From positions 1 to 48,633 of the forward strand of contig CAIQUS010000206.1 of NCBI GenBank assembly GCA_903875045.1: DNA of 48,633 nucleotides. Reading direction: 5' to 3'. Each line of letters starts with the position of its first letter. The first letter of the stretch is position 1. The notes below the pieces were generated by a model. That model was not told the origin of the DNA, ran no database searches, and saw only the letters and a list, made by a program, of their open reading frames with translations. Below are positions 1-7,402 of the stretch, piece after piece. A program made the position numbers and the translations under genes. Origin of the DNA: an uncultured Bacteroidales bacterium. Lineage in GTDB: Bacteria; Bacteroidota; Bacteroidia; Bacteroidales; FEN-979.

Positions 1-20
1 ACCGCAAAGAACACAAAGAA

Positions 21-102
21 ACCGCAAAGGGCCGCAGAGATAACTCGCAGATAATTATAACTTTGCGAAACTCTGCGAAAAAACTCTGCGGCCCTCTGCG
101 GT
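21..102. repeat. Imperfect inverted repeat in leader region
   Basis: Left arm 21-39 and right arm 84-102 are reverse complements over 19 bases with a single mismatch at base 26. The intervening 44 bases repeat the same purine-rich GCAAAG/GCAGAG words. It can form a long hairpin upstream of the first gene. A different sequence with the same layout occurs at 32712-32795. Function is unknown; a transcript-end or processing element is possible. Confidence 0.7.
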
Positions 103-138
103 TATATTATTTGTTAGCAGACTTATCGGAGTGCCCTC

Positions 139-165
139 AATTTTCAAATTTTCAAATTTGCACAT
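139..165. repeat. Short TTTTCAAAT-type tandem repeat
   Basis: Nine-base words of the form TTTTCAAAT are repeated here, followed by a CATCATCA-rich stretch, just before the first start codon. The reverse complement of the same word recurs at 8679-8716. This favours the ATG at 188 over the in-frame GTG at 131 as the start, because the 19 codons between them are repeat-derived. Confidence 0.55.
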
Positions 166-187
166 CATCACATCATCACATAAAACC

Positions 188-1246
188 ATGGCATACATAA
201 ATGGAATAGGGTTAATTTCACCACAAAGGACTGCAGAAACAGATGATTTTCTGTTAGAGCCTGTGGAATATTCGTCGGATTATCTGCGGTGTATTGAACC
301 GGCTTACAGGACCTATATCGATCCGATCCAGTCACGGAGGATGAGCCGGCTGATCAAGATGGGCATTGCTTCGGCCAAAATGAGCATGGCGGACGCAGGC
401 TGCACGATACCTGATGCCATTATTACCGGCACCGGACTTGGAAGCGTGGAGGATACTGAAAAAATTCTGGGAGAACTGACCAAAGAGGAGAAATTCCTGA
501 ACCCGACACCATTCATTCAATCAACCTACAACACCATAAGTTCGCAGGTGGCCATTCAGTTGAAATGCCACAATTACAACTCAACTTATGTACATCGCAC
601 TTTCTCGTTTGAAAGCGGACTGATCGACGGGCTGATGCAAATGGAGGAGCAAATTGCTGCCAATGTGCTGGTGGGGGCCATCGATGAGATGACCATGAAC
701 CACCTTCAGATTACCAGACGTGTCGGACACTGGAAGATGGAGCCGGTAAACAATCTTTCATTGCTGGATCATAAAACCCCTGGAGCCCTGGCGGGCGAAG
801 GCGCGGCATTTTTCGTATTAGGCGCCGAACCAGTTCCATTCGCTTACGCGGAACTGAAAGATGTTGCCACCTGTTACAACCTCAATGAATCCTTCCATCC
901 TGATTCATTTCTACAGGGATTTCTGGGAAAACACGGGCTTTCATTACAGGATATCGACCTGATTATCCTTGGCCTGAATGGCGATTGCGAACACGATCCC
1001 ACCTATACCGAATTTGCCAGCCGGTTTTTCCCCGGAAAAGCACAGGCCTGGTACAAACACCTATGCGGCGAATATCACACCGCAACCGGTTTCGGGCTGT
1101 ATGTTGCAGCCAACATCCTGAAGAAACAGGTTTATCCGGACATTTTGCATTTAAACCACATCCATCCTGAAAAGCTAAAGAACATTCTGATTTATAACCA
1201 TTTCAGAAATGTAAACCATTCTTTTATGCTGGTGCAGGGGTGTTAA
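188..1246 (+). CDS. Beta-ketoacyl synthase chain-length-factor-like protein (stand-alone)
   Basis: A 352-residue protein of the thiolase-fold ketosynthase family, similar to the chain-length-factor (CLF) partners in aryl polyene, flexirubin and type II polyketide systems. The ITGTGLGSVEDTE and GALAGEGAAFFVLG stretches fit the fold. The nucleophile elbow reads YVHRTFSFESG, so the catalytic Cys of an active ketosynthase is absent. It closely resembles the C-terminal half of the protein at 3356-5701 (shared ITGTGLG.VEDTEK, FIQST.NT, HLCGEYHTA, LIYNHFR), so the two are paralogues. I chose the ATG at 188 because the upstream GTG extension is encoded by repeats. It probably pairs with a catalytic ketosynthase to set acyl chain length. 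The rest of its cluster probably lies left of the window. Confidence 0.82.
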   Translation: MAYINGIGLISPQRTAETDDFLLEPVEYSSDYLRCIEPAYRTYIDPIQSRRMSRLIKMGIASAKMSMADAGCTIPDAIITGTGLGSVEDTEKILGELTKEEKFLNPTPFIQSTYNTISSQVAIQLKCHNYNSTYVHRTFSFESGLIDGLMQMEEQIAANVLVGAIDEMTMNHLQITRRVGHWKMEPVNNLSLLDHKTPGALAGEGAAFFVLGAEPVPFAYAELKDVATCYNLNESFHPDSFLQGFLGKHGLSLQDIDLIILGLNGDCEHDPTYTEFASRFFPGKAQAWYKHLCGEYHTATGFGLYVAANILKKQVYPDILHLNHIHPEKLKNILIYNHFRNVNHSFMLVQGC

Positions 1247-1380
1247 CTTCATTACGGAATCAGTTTTGGTTTTACCACAAAACTTTATCATTTACTCAAG
1301 TTTCGGAGTTAACCGAGTGTCATGATAATTTATTATTCATGAGAGTTCTCAATGGTTTCTATTAGAAAATCCAATCATAT

Positions 1381-1554
1381 CATCCCTTCGGGATTTTGTT
1401 GCAAATCAATATGGTTCACTACTACAATCATTTCATCCCTTCGGGATTCTGTTGCAAATCAATATGGTTCACTACTACAATCATTTCATCCCTTCGGGAT
1501 TCTGTTGCAAATCAATATGGTTCACTACTTCAATCATCTCATCCCTTCGGGATT
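1381..1554. repeat. 53-base tandem repeat, 3.3 copies, with CCCTTCGGG hairpin cores
   Basis: The word CATCCCTTCGGGATT occurs at 1381, 1434, 1487 and 1540, exactly 53 bases apart, and the DNA between the words is nearly identical. Each core is a short palindrome with a TTCG loop. The intervening sequence is conserved rather than variable, so this is a tandem repeat and not a CRISPR array. Confidence 0.85.
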
Positions 1555-1593
1555 TTGTCGTGAAGCAGGGAATGACATTCCAACGACCAAAAG

Positions 1594-1616
1594 CCCGAAG
1601 GGCTGAAATGATTGTA
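1594..1616. repeat. Inverted copy of the 53-base repeat core
   Basis: These 23 bases are the reverse complement, with one mismatch, of the TACAATCATTTCATCCCTTCGGG segment of the array at 1381-1554. The array is therefore closed by an inverted copy, as in small non-autonomous or REP-like elements. Confidence 0.65.
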
Positions 1617-1843
1617 GAATAATCGGTTTGTAGCGTCTATCTATAAACCCTGAAGGGGTGGTATTTTCTTCATAATATGCCAATTTTTTAACCCCGAAAC
1701 CTGAGTCATTTATAATACCAGATGACATCAAAATTTACCTCTTCAGTTCAGAATCTATTTCATATTTTTGGCATACGCCATTCTGATCATACTGAAAAGG
1801 TTCAGCAAGTAAAGGATCAGATCACATTCATCTGTTAAACTAT

Positions 1844-3196
1844 ATGAAAATGAAAATGTTGAAGAATCTCCCTCTGCTGCTTTTTTTCGCATTAACCGTG
1901 GGAATGGTCTCCTGTAAAAAGGATACTGAGGTTCCGCCTGTGACAGCAAATCCGAATCCGGCCAAAAACAATGACCTTATCTTATCCCAGAATAATTGGG
2001 GAGGAAGTGGTTTGATCAACTCCATTCACCAGGCTCAGCAACTGGATGACGCATTTTACTGCATCGGGTACAGTGGCCTTCCAAACAGTACCTCAAACAC
2101 AGGAAGGTTTATGAAAATCAATCAGAACGGATCTGAGATATGGAACATTCCCCTGGGAATGCAGGTCAAAGCCATGAGTGAGCCATTAATCTTCAGCGGT
2201 ACATCGCAGGTAAACAAGAGTTTTGTCCTGGTGGGAGGAATTGATAAGGATGGAGATGGGGTTTCCGACGAATGCCGGGTACAGTTAAGGAGTGCCGATG
2301 GAGTGTTAATTGTGGAAGACACCATTTCTGAACCAGGATATCAACTCTCTCTTACAGCGGTTAATGCAAATTCCATCCCTTCACCAACAACATTCAATTC
2401 TCAGTATTTTGAGGCAGTTGGTTTTGCAACAAACGCTGCCGGAACATCATTTCCCTGTTTACGCACTTTTACAGTAACCGGGGAGGGTAAACTTTTTATC
2501 AATAATGTGTCGAAAATAGTTCGCACCGATTATCCCGGAAGCAGATTCTCCTCGGTTGCCTGGAATAACGGATATCTTTACCTCATCATGAACAACCAGA
2601 ATAATTTTACAGTTTTAAGTTATAAACAGGAAATCGAAAGCGGGCTTGAACACCATACATCAGTATATACCTTTAACTGGAATACCATTGTAGCTGCACT
2701 AAACGGATTGGCCACCAAAACCAATAACAGGAAGAGCATGATTGCAGATGAAACCGGGGTTTATGTGGCTGGGAACGTTGAAACGTGGGATACTCCGGCT
2801 CCCGACAACGGAGGCAAATGGAGTGCAGGACTGGTACTGAGGCTGGATCTGTCAACCGGGGCGATTGCATGGAAAACAAACATCAACCTGTCAAATTATG
2901 GCGACTTCCTGAATGGGATTTTTTTTGAAAACGTACCCAACGGAAACATCTTTGTGGTAGGATCTCATTCCGGGGTTTATTATTCATCCACCGGGAAGGA
3001 ATTTTCGAACGGATTGCTCTGCCGGATCAACAGGACCAGCGGTGATCTGATTAATTCCTATACCTTTGGTGATCCCTCAACCAGCTCTTCCATCAATTGC
3101 GGGATATCCACAGGGAATTCATTATATATGTTTGGGTTTACAAATTACACCAGGAATTCTGAAGACGATTACTGGCAGTTAACGATAAATAAATAA
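1844..3196 (+). CDS. Putative outer-membrane lipoprotein, propeller-like
   Basis: A 450-residue protein beginning with a lysine-rich n-region, a hydrophobic stretch (LLLFFALTVG) and a lipobox ending at Cys24 (GMVSC), followed by KKDTEVPP, as in exported Bacteroidota lipoproteins. The mature part has repeated beta-strand-like segments with Gly/Asn/Asp turns and a GLVLRLDLSTGAIAWK stretch reminiscent of PQQ or kelch-type propeller blades. I do not recognise a specific family. The first ATG is used; two in-frame ATGs follow within 12 bases. It stands alone between repeats and the ketosynthase gene, so its link to that locus is uncertain. Confidence 0.7.
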   Translation: MKMKMLKNLPLLLFFALTVGMVSCKKDTEVPPVTANPNPAKNNDLILSQNNWGGSGLINSIHQAQQLDDAFYCIGYSGLPNSTSNTGRFMKINQNGSEIWNIPLGMQVKAMSEPLIFSGTSQVNKSFVLVGGIDKDGDGVSDECRVQLRSADGVLIVEDTISEPGYQLSLTAVNANSIPSPTTFNSQYFEAVGFATNAAGTSFPCLRTFTVTGEGKLFINNVSKIVRTDYPGSRFSSVAWNNGYLYLIMNNQNNFTVLSYKQEIESGLEHHTSVYTFNWNTIVAALNGLATKTNNRKSMIADETGVYVAGNVETWDTPAPDNGGKWSAGLVLRLDLSTGAIAWKTNINLSNYGDFLNGIFFENVPNGNIFVVGSHSGVYYSSTGKEFSNGLLCRINRTSGDLINSYTFGDPSTSSSINCGISTGNSLYMFGFTNYTRNSEDDYWQLTINK

Positions 3197-3324
3197 TTAT
3201 AATACTCAGAAAACTTTTTTGATCCGCATATCCCTGTAATGCTCTCTGCATGCAGTATCATCGTAATTCCTGCATCGCAATGCCCAAATCATAATTCGCA
3301 TCATCGTAATTTGTTTTATTCTCT

Positions 3325-3332
3325 TAATTTTG
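3325..3332 (+). promoter_or_regulatory. Candidate Bacteroidota -7 box (TAATTTTG) before KS-CLF gene
   Basis: A perfect match to TAnnTTTG lies 24 bases before the start at 3356. No good TTTG -33 element is seen at the usual spacing of about 19 bases, so only the -7 half is supported. Confidence 0.4.
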
Positions 3333-3355
3333 CACCCTAATTGAAATAACCGCTG

Positions 3356-5701
3356 ATGTCAAAAAGGGTCTATGTTACCGGGATCGGGATTGTATGTGCC
3401 ATTGGGAACAATGTGGAGGAAACCCTGCAATCGTTGCTGAGTGAACAATCGGGAATCGGAGAAATAACGCTGTTCAAAACCATGCACAAGGGGATTATCC
3501 CCATGGCCGAGGTTAAAATACCTACCAGTGAATTGCTTGAAGAGCTTGGTCATGCAGGTGAAAAAAAATTCACCCGTACCGCTTTGCTGGGGATGAAAGC
3601 AGCAAAGGAGGCACTTGCATCATCAGGCATTCAGGATATCCATCAATATAAAACCGGATTGATCTCCGCTACAACTGTTGGCGGGATGGACCGGAGCGAA
3701 GGTTTTTATGCATCATTTCTGGCTGACCCGAAGAAAGGCCGCCTCACCGACATCGTCAATCACGACTGTGGCGACAGCACCGAACGCATTGCAACCTCTT
3801 TGGGGATCAAGGATTATATAACTACCATCAGCACGGCCTGTTCATCATCGGTGAATGCCATCATGGCCGGCTCAAACCTGATCAAAACCGGACAGCTCGA
3901 CAGGGTGATCGTCGGGGGAACGGATTCGGTGACCAGGTTCACCCTCAATGGCTTCAACACCCTGATGATCCTCGATAAAACCGGATGCCATCCTTTTGAT
4001 GAAAACCGTGCCGGACTCACACTGGGTGAAGGAGCAGCTTTCCTGGTGCTTGAGTCGGAAGAGGTCGTTCAGAAAGAGCAAAAGACCATCCTGGCTGAAG
4101 TGTCGGGCTATGGCAATGCCAATGATGCTTATCATCAAACGGCATCATCTCCGGAGGGCACCGGGGCCTTTATGGCCATGTCGCAGGCTTTGGCAATGAG
4201 CGGACTGTCACCGGACAAAATAGATTACATCAACGTACATGGCACAGGCACCCAAAACAACGACCTTTCCGAAGGCATTGCCATGGAGCGCCTTTTCGCA
4301 GATCAGGTCCCTCCATTCAGTTCCACCAAGGGCTATACCGGCCATACACTAGGGGCAGCTGGTGCAGTTGAAGCAGTTATTTCCATCCTGACGATTCAAC
4401 ACCAGGTCATCTTTCCGAACCTGCATTTTTCAACCCCGATGAAGGAGTTGCATATCCGGCCGGTGACCTCCATTGAGACCTTCCATGAAACGTCTTCATC
4501 TCGTGAAATCATCAACGTGTTGTCCAATTCCTTTGGTTTCGGAGGGAATAATTCGGCCATCGTATTGTCAAATCCGAAATCCCAAATCCCAAATCCCAAA
4601 TCCCAAATTTCCAATTTCCAATTTCCAATTTCCAACATCTTCATCAACGGCCTCGGAAATGTTTCTCCGCAGAAAACCACCGACAACAGCCGTTTTCTTG
4701 AGGAACCGATATCATTTGACACCAATCAGTTAAAGTGCATTGATCCGGGGTATAAGGAATTTATTCCGGCTGAAATGATTCGCAGAATGGGCAGGATCAT
4801 CAAGATGGGTGTAGCCGCATCGAAGTTATGCCTGAAGGATGCCGGCAGCGGGCATGCCCCTGACGCGATTATCACAGGCACAGGACTGGGATGTGTGGAA
4901 GATACCGAAAAGTTTCTCGCTTCGATGATCAATAACAATGAGGAGTTCCTCACCCCTACCTCGTTTATACAAAGCACCCACAACACGGTAGCCGGGCAGA
5001 TCGCATTGCTGCTCAAATGTCATGGTTATAACTTTACGTATGTCCACCGCGGAATTTCTTTCGAAACCGCACTGGGGGATGCCATGACTCAAATGCAGAT
5101 GGGCGGATTCGCCCATGTTCTGGTTGGCGGGTCCGATGAGCTTACAGCCAATTCCCATACCATCACCTCCCGGCTGGGCTTCTGGAAACCAAAGCCTGTT
5201 CATTCATTCAACCTACTGAATGATAAACAACACGGTACCATCGCAGGAGAAGGAGCCTCGTTCATGTTTCTTGAAACACAAAAAAATGAACACACTTATG
5301 CACAGCTTACCGGCGTGACCACCTTTCTGAAACCCGCCTCCAAACTGGAGGTTCAAAAGCGGCTTCATGATTTCCTGGCAACCTTTGGATTAACAACGGG
5401 TGATATTGGCCTTGTCATCCTTGGACTGAATGGCGATCCCTGCGGCGACCAGGCATACCATGACCTTGTTGAAACAGAATTTCAGCAGACTTCGCTGGCT
5501 TATTTCAAACATCTCTGCGGTGAGTATCACACCGCTTCGGCATTTGGTGCATGGCTTGGCGCAATGATCCTGAAAACACAGTCGGTCCCCGAGGTGGTCA
5601 GGGTAAATAATCCACTGAAACAACCGAAGCTGGAACATGTACTCATATACAACCATTTCAGAGAAAACAACCAAGTATTTATCCTGCTAAGCCGCCCGTA
5701 A
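3356..5701 (+). CDS. Ketosynthase-CLF fusion protein (3-oxoacyl-ACP synthase II type)
   Basis: A 781-residue protein with two ketosynthase folds in tandem. Residues 1-404 form an active FabF-type enzyme: Cys162 in TACSSS, His295 in VHGTGT, His330 in GYTGHTLGAAG, and the NSFGFGGNN motif at 391-399. Residues 405-427 are a linker encoded by a 7-bp-period repeat. Residues 428-781 form a CLF-like fold in which the Cys region reads YVHRGISFETA, so no nucleophile is present. This half is a paralogue of the protein at 188-1246. KS and CLF normally form a heterodimer that condenses malonyl-ACP onto a growing chain; here they are covalently joined. The deacetylase gene begins at the next base, so the genes are probably co-transcribed. 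An aryl polyene, flexirubin or dialkylresorcinol-like product is inferred from context only. Confidence 0.85.
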   Translation: MSKRVYVTGIGIVCAIGNNVEETLQSLLSEQSGIGEITLFKTMHKGIIPMAEVKIPTSELLEELGHAGEKKFTRTALLGMKAAKEALASSGIQDIHQYKTGLISATTVGGMDRSEGFYASFLADPKKGRLTDIVNHDCGDSTERIATSLGIKDYITTISTACSSSVNAIMAGSNLIKTGQLDRVIVGGTDSVTRFTLNGFNTLMILDKTGCHPFDENRAGLTLGEGAAFLVLESEEVVQKEQKTILAEVSGYGNANDAYHQTASSPEGTGAFMAMSQALAMSGLSPDKIDYINVHGTGTQNNDLSEGIAMERLFADQVPPFSSTKGYTGHTLGAAGAVEAVISILTIQHQVIFPNLHFSTPMKELHIRPVTSIETFHETSSSREIINVLSNSFGFGGNNSAIVLSNPKSQIPNPKSQISNFQFPISNIFINGLGNVSPQKTTDNSRFLEEPISFDTNQLKCIDPGYKEFIPAEMIRRMGRIIKMGVAASKLCLKDAGSGHAPDAIITGTGLGCVEDTEKFLASMINNNEEFLTPTSFIQSTHNTVAGQIALLLKCHGYNFTYVHRGISFETALGDAMTQMQMGGFAHVLVGGSDELTANSHTITSRLGFWKPKPVHSFNLLNDKQHGTIAGEGASFMFLETQKNEHTYAQLTGVTTFLKPASKLEVQKRLHDFLATFGLTTGDIGLVILGLNGDPCGDQAYHDLVETEFQQTSLAYFKHLCGEYHTASAFGAWLGAMILKTQSVPEVVRVNNPLKQPKLEHVLIYNHFRENNQVFILLSRP
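4570..4633. repeat. Heptamer tract inside the KS-CLF reading frame
   Basis: AAATCCG, four AAATCCC units (4577-4604), AAATTTCC, then three AATTTCC units (4613-4633) lie exactly at the junction of the two domains and encode a Ser/Asn/Pro/Gln/Phe linker. Because seven is not a multiple of three, loss of one unit would end translation at 4733 and gain of one unit at 4701. Either would leave the KS half intact without the CLF half. Confidence 0.85.
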
Positions 5702-6505
5702 ATGTTCACATTTCGCCGCTTCACGCTGATTTTTTTCATCATACTTCTGAGCCTGAACCTCTGGAACATCATCCTGTCAAAATCCTCCGGGGGATTTATA
5801 CATGACCAAACCCCTTTGTTGTACGGGCTGTTGTTTACCCTCTATTTTGGAATATCATTCGCCATGGCCTTCCTGCCTTGTACCAATTTTCATCACCCGG
5901 TGATCTGCCACGGAAGAGGTGACGAAAAATCGGTTTCCATCACCTTTGATGATGGCCCTGAACCGGTGAAAACCCAGCTCATTCTGGATATCCTGAAGAA
6001 ATATGAAGTGAAAGCAACATTTTTCTGCATCGGCAATAAACTGGCAGGTCAGGAGCCGGTCTTGAAGCAGATGCATGATGAGGGACACCTTATTGGCAAC
6101 CATTCATTTTCACATTCCAAATGGTTTGACCTCTTTCCTGCGAAGATCATTCGGGCCGAGTTACTGAAAACAGACCAAATTATTAAGAATATTACCGGCA
6201 AATCACCCCTGTTTTTCCGCCCGCCATTTGGTGTTGTGAACCCGATGGTAAGCAATGCTTTGAAAAAAACGCACTGGCAGGCGGTTTGCTGGAACATCCG
6301 TTCATTGGATACCATTCAGAAAAATCCTCAAAAAATCATGCAAAAAATTCTCAGGAAATTATCACCGGGTTCGATCATCCTGCTGCACGATTTTTCACCG
6401 TTCACCCTGCAACATCTTGATGACTTGCTGATGGCAATCACCAGGAAGGGATACCAAATTGTTCCCCTGGATCAACTGATAAAATTGCCGGCTTATGGTG
6501 AATAA
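5702..6505 (+). CDS. Membrane-anchored polysaccharide deacetylase (NodB family)
   Basis: A 267-residue protein with two hydrophobic N-terminal segments (about 7-25 and 38-58) followed by a NodB domain. Motifs visible are TFDDGP at 81-86 with metal and catalytic Asp83/Asp84, the metal-binding pair His134 and His138 in NHSFSH, RPPFG at 173-177, and LLHD near the C-terminus. The family removes N- or O-acetyl groups from carbohydrates using a divalent metal. Its ATG directly follows the stop of the KS-CLF gene, implying translational coupling. Family members occur in some polyene and flexirubin loci, where the substrate is not clear. The topology suggests a catalytic domain outside the inner membrane. 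Confidence 0.88.
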   Translation: MFTFRRFTLIFFIILLSLNLWNIILSKSSGGFIHDQTPLLYGLLFTLYFGISFAMAFLPCTNFHHPVICHGRGDEKSVSITFDDGPEPVKTQLILDILKKYEVKATFFCIGNKLAGQEPVLKQMHDEGHLIGNHSFSHSKWFDLFPAKIIRAELLKTDQIIKNITGKSPLFFRPPFGVVNPMVSNALKKTHWQAVCWNIRSLDTIQKNPQKIMQKILRKLSPGSIILLHDFSPFTLQHLDDLLMAITRKGYQIVPLDQLIKLPAYGE

Positions 6506-6542
6506 ATGTACCTCAACCCCCGAAAGTGATGCTATGGTGGGA

Positions 6543-6717
6543 AATTCCAAGTCTCAAATTCCAAGTCTCAAATTCCAAGTCTCAAATTCCAAGTCTCAAA
6601 TTCCAAGTCTCAAATTCCAAGTCTCAAATTCCAAGTCCTGCTTTCAATGCCTTTTAAACCAACACACTTTAGTTTTCCCCTTGGGATTTGGATCCTGGAA
6701 TTTGGATCTTGGAATTT
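6543..6717. repeat. Heptamer/14-mer repeats in opposing orientations
   Basis: Six full copies of AATTCCAAGTCTCA (6543-6626) plus a partial copy form a 14-base (2 x 7) tandem array. After a 45-base gap, five heptamers of the GGATTTG/GGAATTT type (6683-6717) run in the complementary sense. The two halves could pair into a long imperfect hairpin in the mRNA between the deacetylase and LolA-like genes. Open frames here only translate the repeat. Confidence 0.8.
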
Positions 6718-6754
6718 TCATAAATGTACTGTTTTGAATATAATCTAAAGAAGC

Positions 6755-7402
6755 ATGCCAACCAAAATATTGATCCATCTCATTGTATTAATGGCATGGT
6801 GGATACCTTGCCCGGCCAACTGCCAGAACAGTCCATTGGATGGGGTTTCCATCGAATCCCTTAAAACACGTGTCAAGGAGGTAGCCTGGAATACCCGGAC
6901 CATTGCCTGCGATTTTTCCCAGGAAAAGGAGATGAGTATGATCAGTGAGAAGATCAAATCGAACGGAAAATTCTACCTGAAAAAAGAAAAAATGCTCCGT
7001 TGGGAGTATTTACAACCTTTTTCGTATCTCATCGTTATTAAAAATGACCAGATATCCATCCAGGATGAGTACAAAGTAACCCATTTTCAGGTGCATTCGA
7101 ACGAAGTTTTCCGCGAGATAAACCGCATCATTCTTGGCAGTATCCAGGGAACATTGCTCACTGATGACCAAAATTTCAAGGCAACTTATTTTGAAAGTCC
7201 AACATCCTGGGTCGTAAAGTTAAAAACATTAACTCCAAAGCTGAAAGAATCACTGTCGGAAATTGTCATTTATTTCGACAGGAAGGATTACATGGTCAAT
7301 CAGCTCGACATGCACGAACCCGGCGGCGATTTTACCCGGATCACCTTTACCTCCAGAAAACTCAACCAACCCATTGCCGATGAAAAATTTATGGTTCGTT
7401 AG
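6755..7402 (+). CDS. LolA-like outer-membrane lipoprotein carrier protein
   Basis: A 215-residue protein with a signal peptide (hydrophobic to about residue 22, then ANCQ). Its core resembles LolA, the periplasmic chaperone that carries lipoproteins or lipids to the outer membrane: an early CDFSQEKEMSMI segment, SNGKFYLKKEKMLRWEY for the first strands, and later FDRKDYMVNQLDMHEPGGD. It differs clearly from the second LolA homologue at 45809-46444, which sits beside ftsK in a conserved place. Its stop overlaps the next gene's start by 23 bases, pointing to coupled translation. In polyene-type loci such LolA paralogues are thought to help move the lipid product. That role is inferred here. Confidence 0.8.
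   Translation: MPTKILIHLIVLMAWWIPCPANCQNSPLDGVSIESLKTRVKEVAWNTRTIACDFSQEKEMSMISEKIKSNGKFYLKKEKMLRWEYLQPFSYLIVIKNDQISIQDEYKVTHFQVHSNEVFREINRIILGSIQGTLLTDDQNFKATYFESPTSWVVKLKTLTPKLKESLSEIVIYFDRKDYMVNQLDMHEPGGDFTRITFTSRKLNQPIADEKFMVR

Larger units (their letters stand above)
1247..1843. other. 597-base intergenic region made largely of repeats
   Basis: No convincing gene is present. It holds the 53-base tandem array at 1381-1554, an inverted copy of part of that unit at 1594-1616, and a separate CCC-TGAA-GGGG hairpin at about 1646-1666. Open frames across it translate the repeats only. The last 100 bases before the lipoprotein gene show no obvious TAnnTTTG box. Confidence 0.7.

Noticed and set aside
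131-187. GTG-started extension of the first CLF gene
   Set aside because: The extra 19 codons are repeat-derived, while the ATG at 188 begins the family's usual start (AYINGIG).
1352-1606. CRISPR-like array or small gene
   Set aside because: The sequence between the repeated cores is itself conserved, so there are no variable spacers, and the open frame merely translates the tandem repeat.
6495-6737. 80-residue open frame after the deacetylase gene
   Set aside because: It is almost wholly a translation of the 14-base tandem repeat, with a repetitive Ser/Lys/Gln/Pro product and no domain or signal features.
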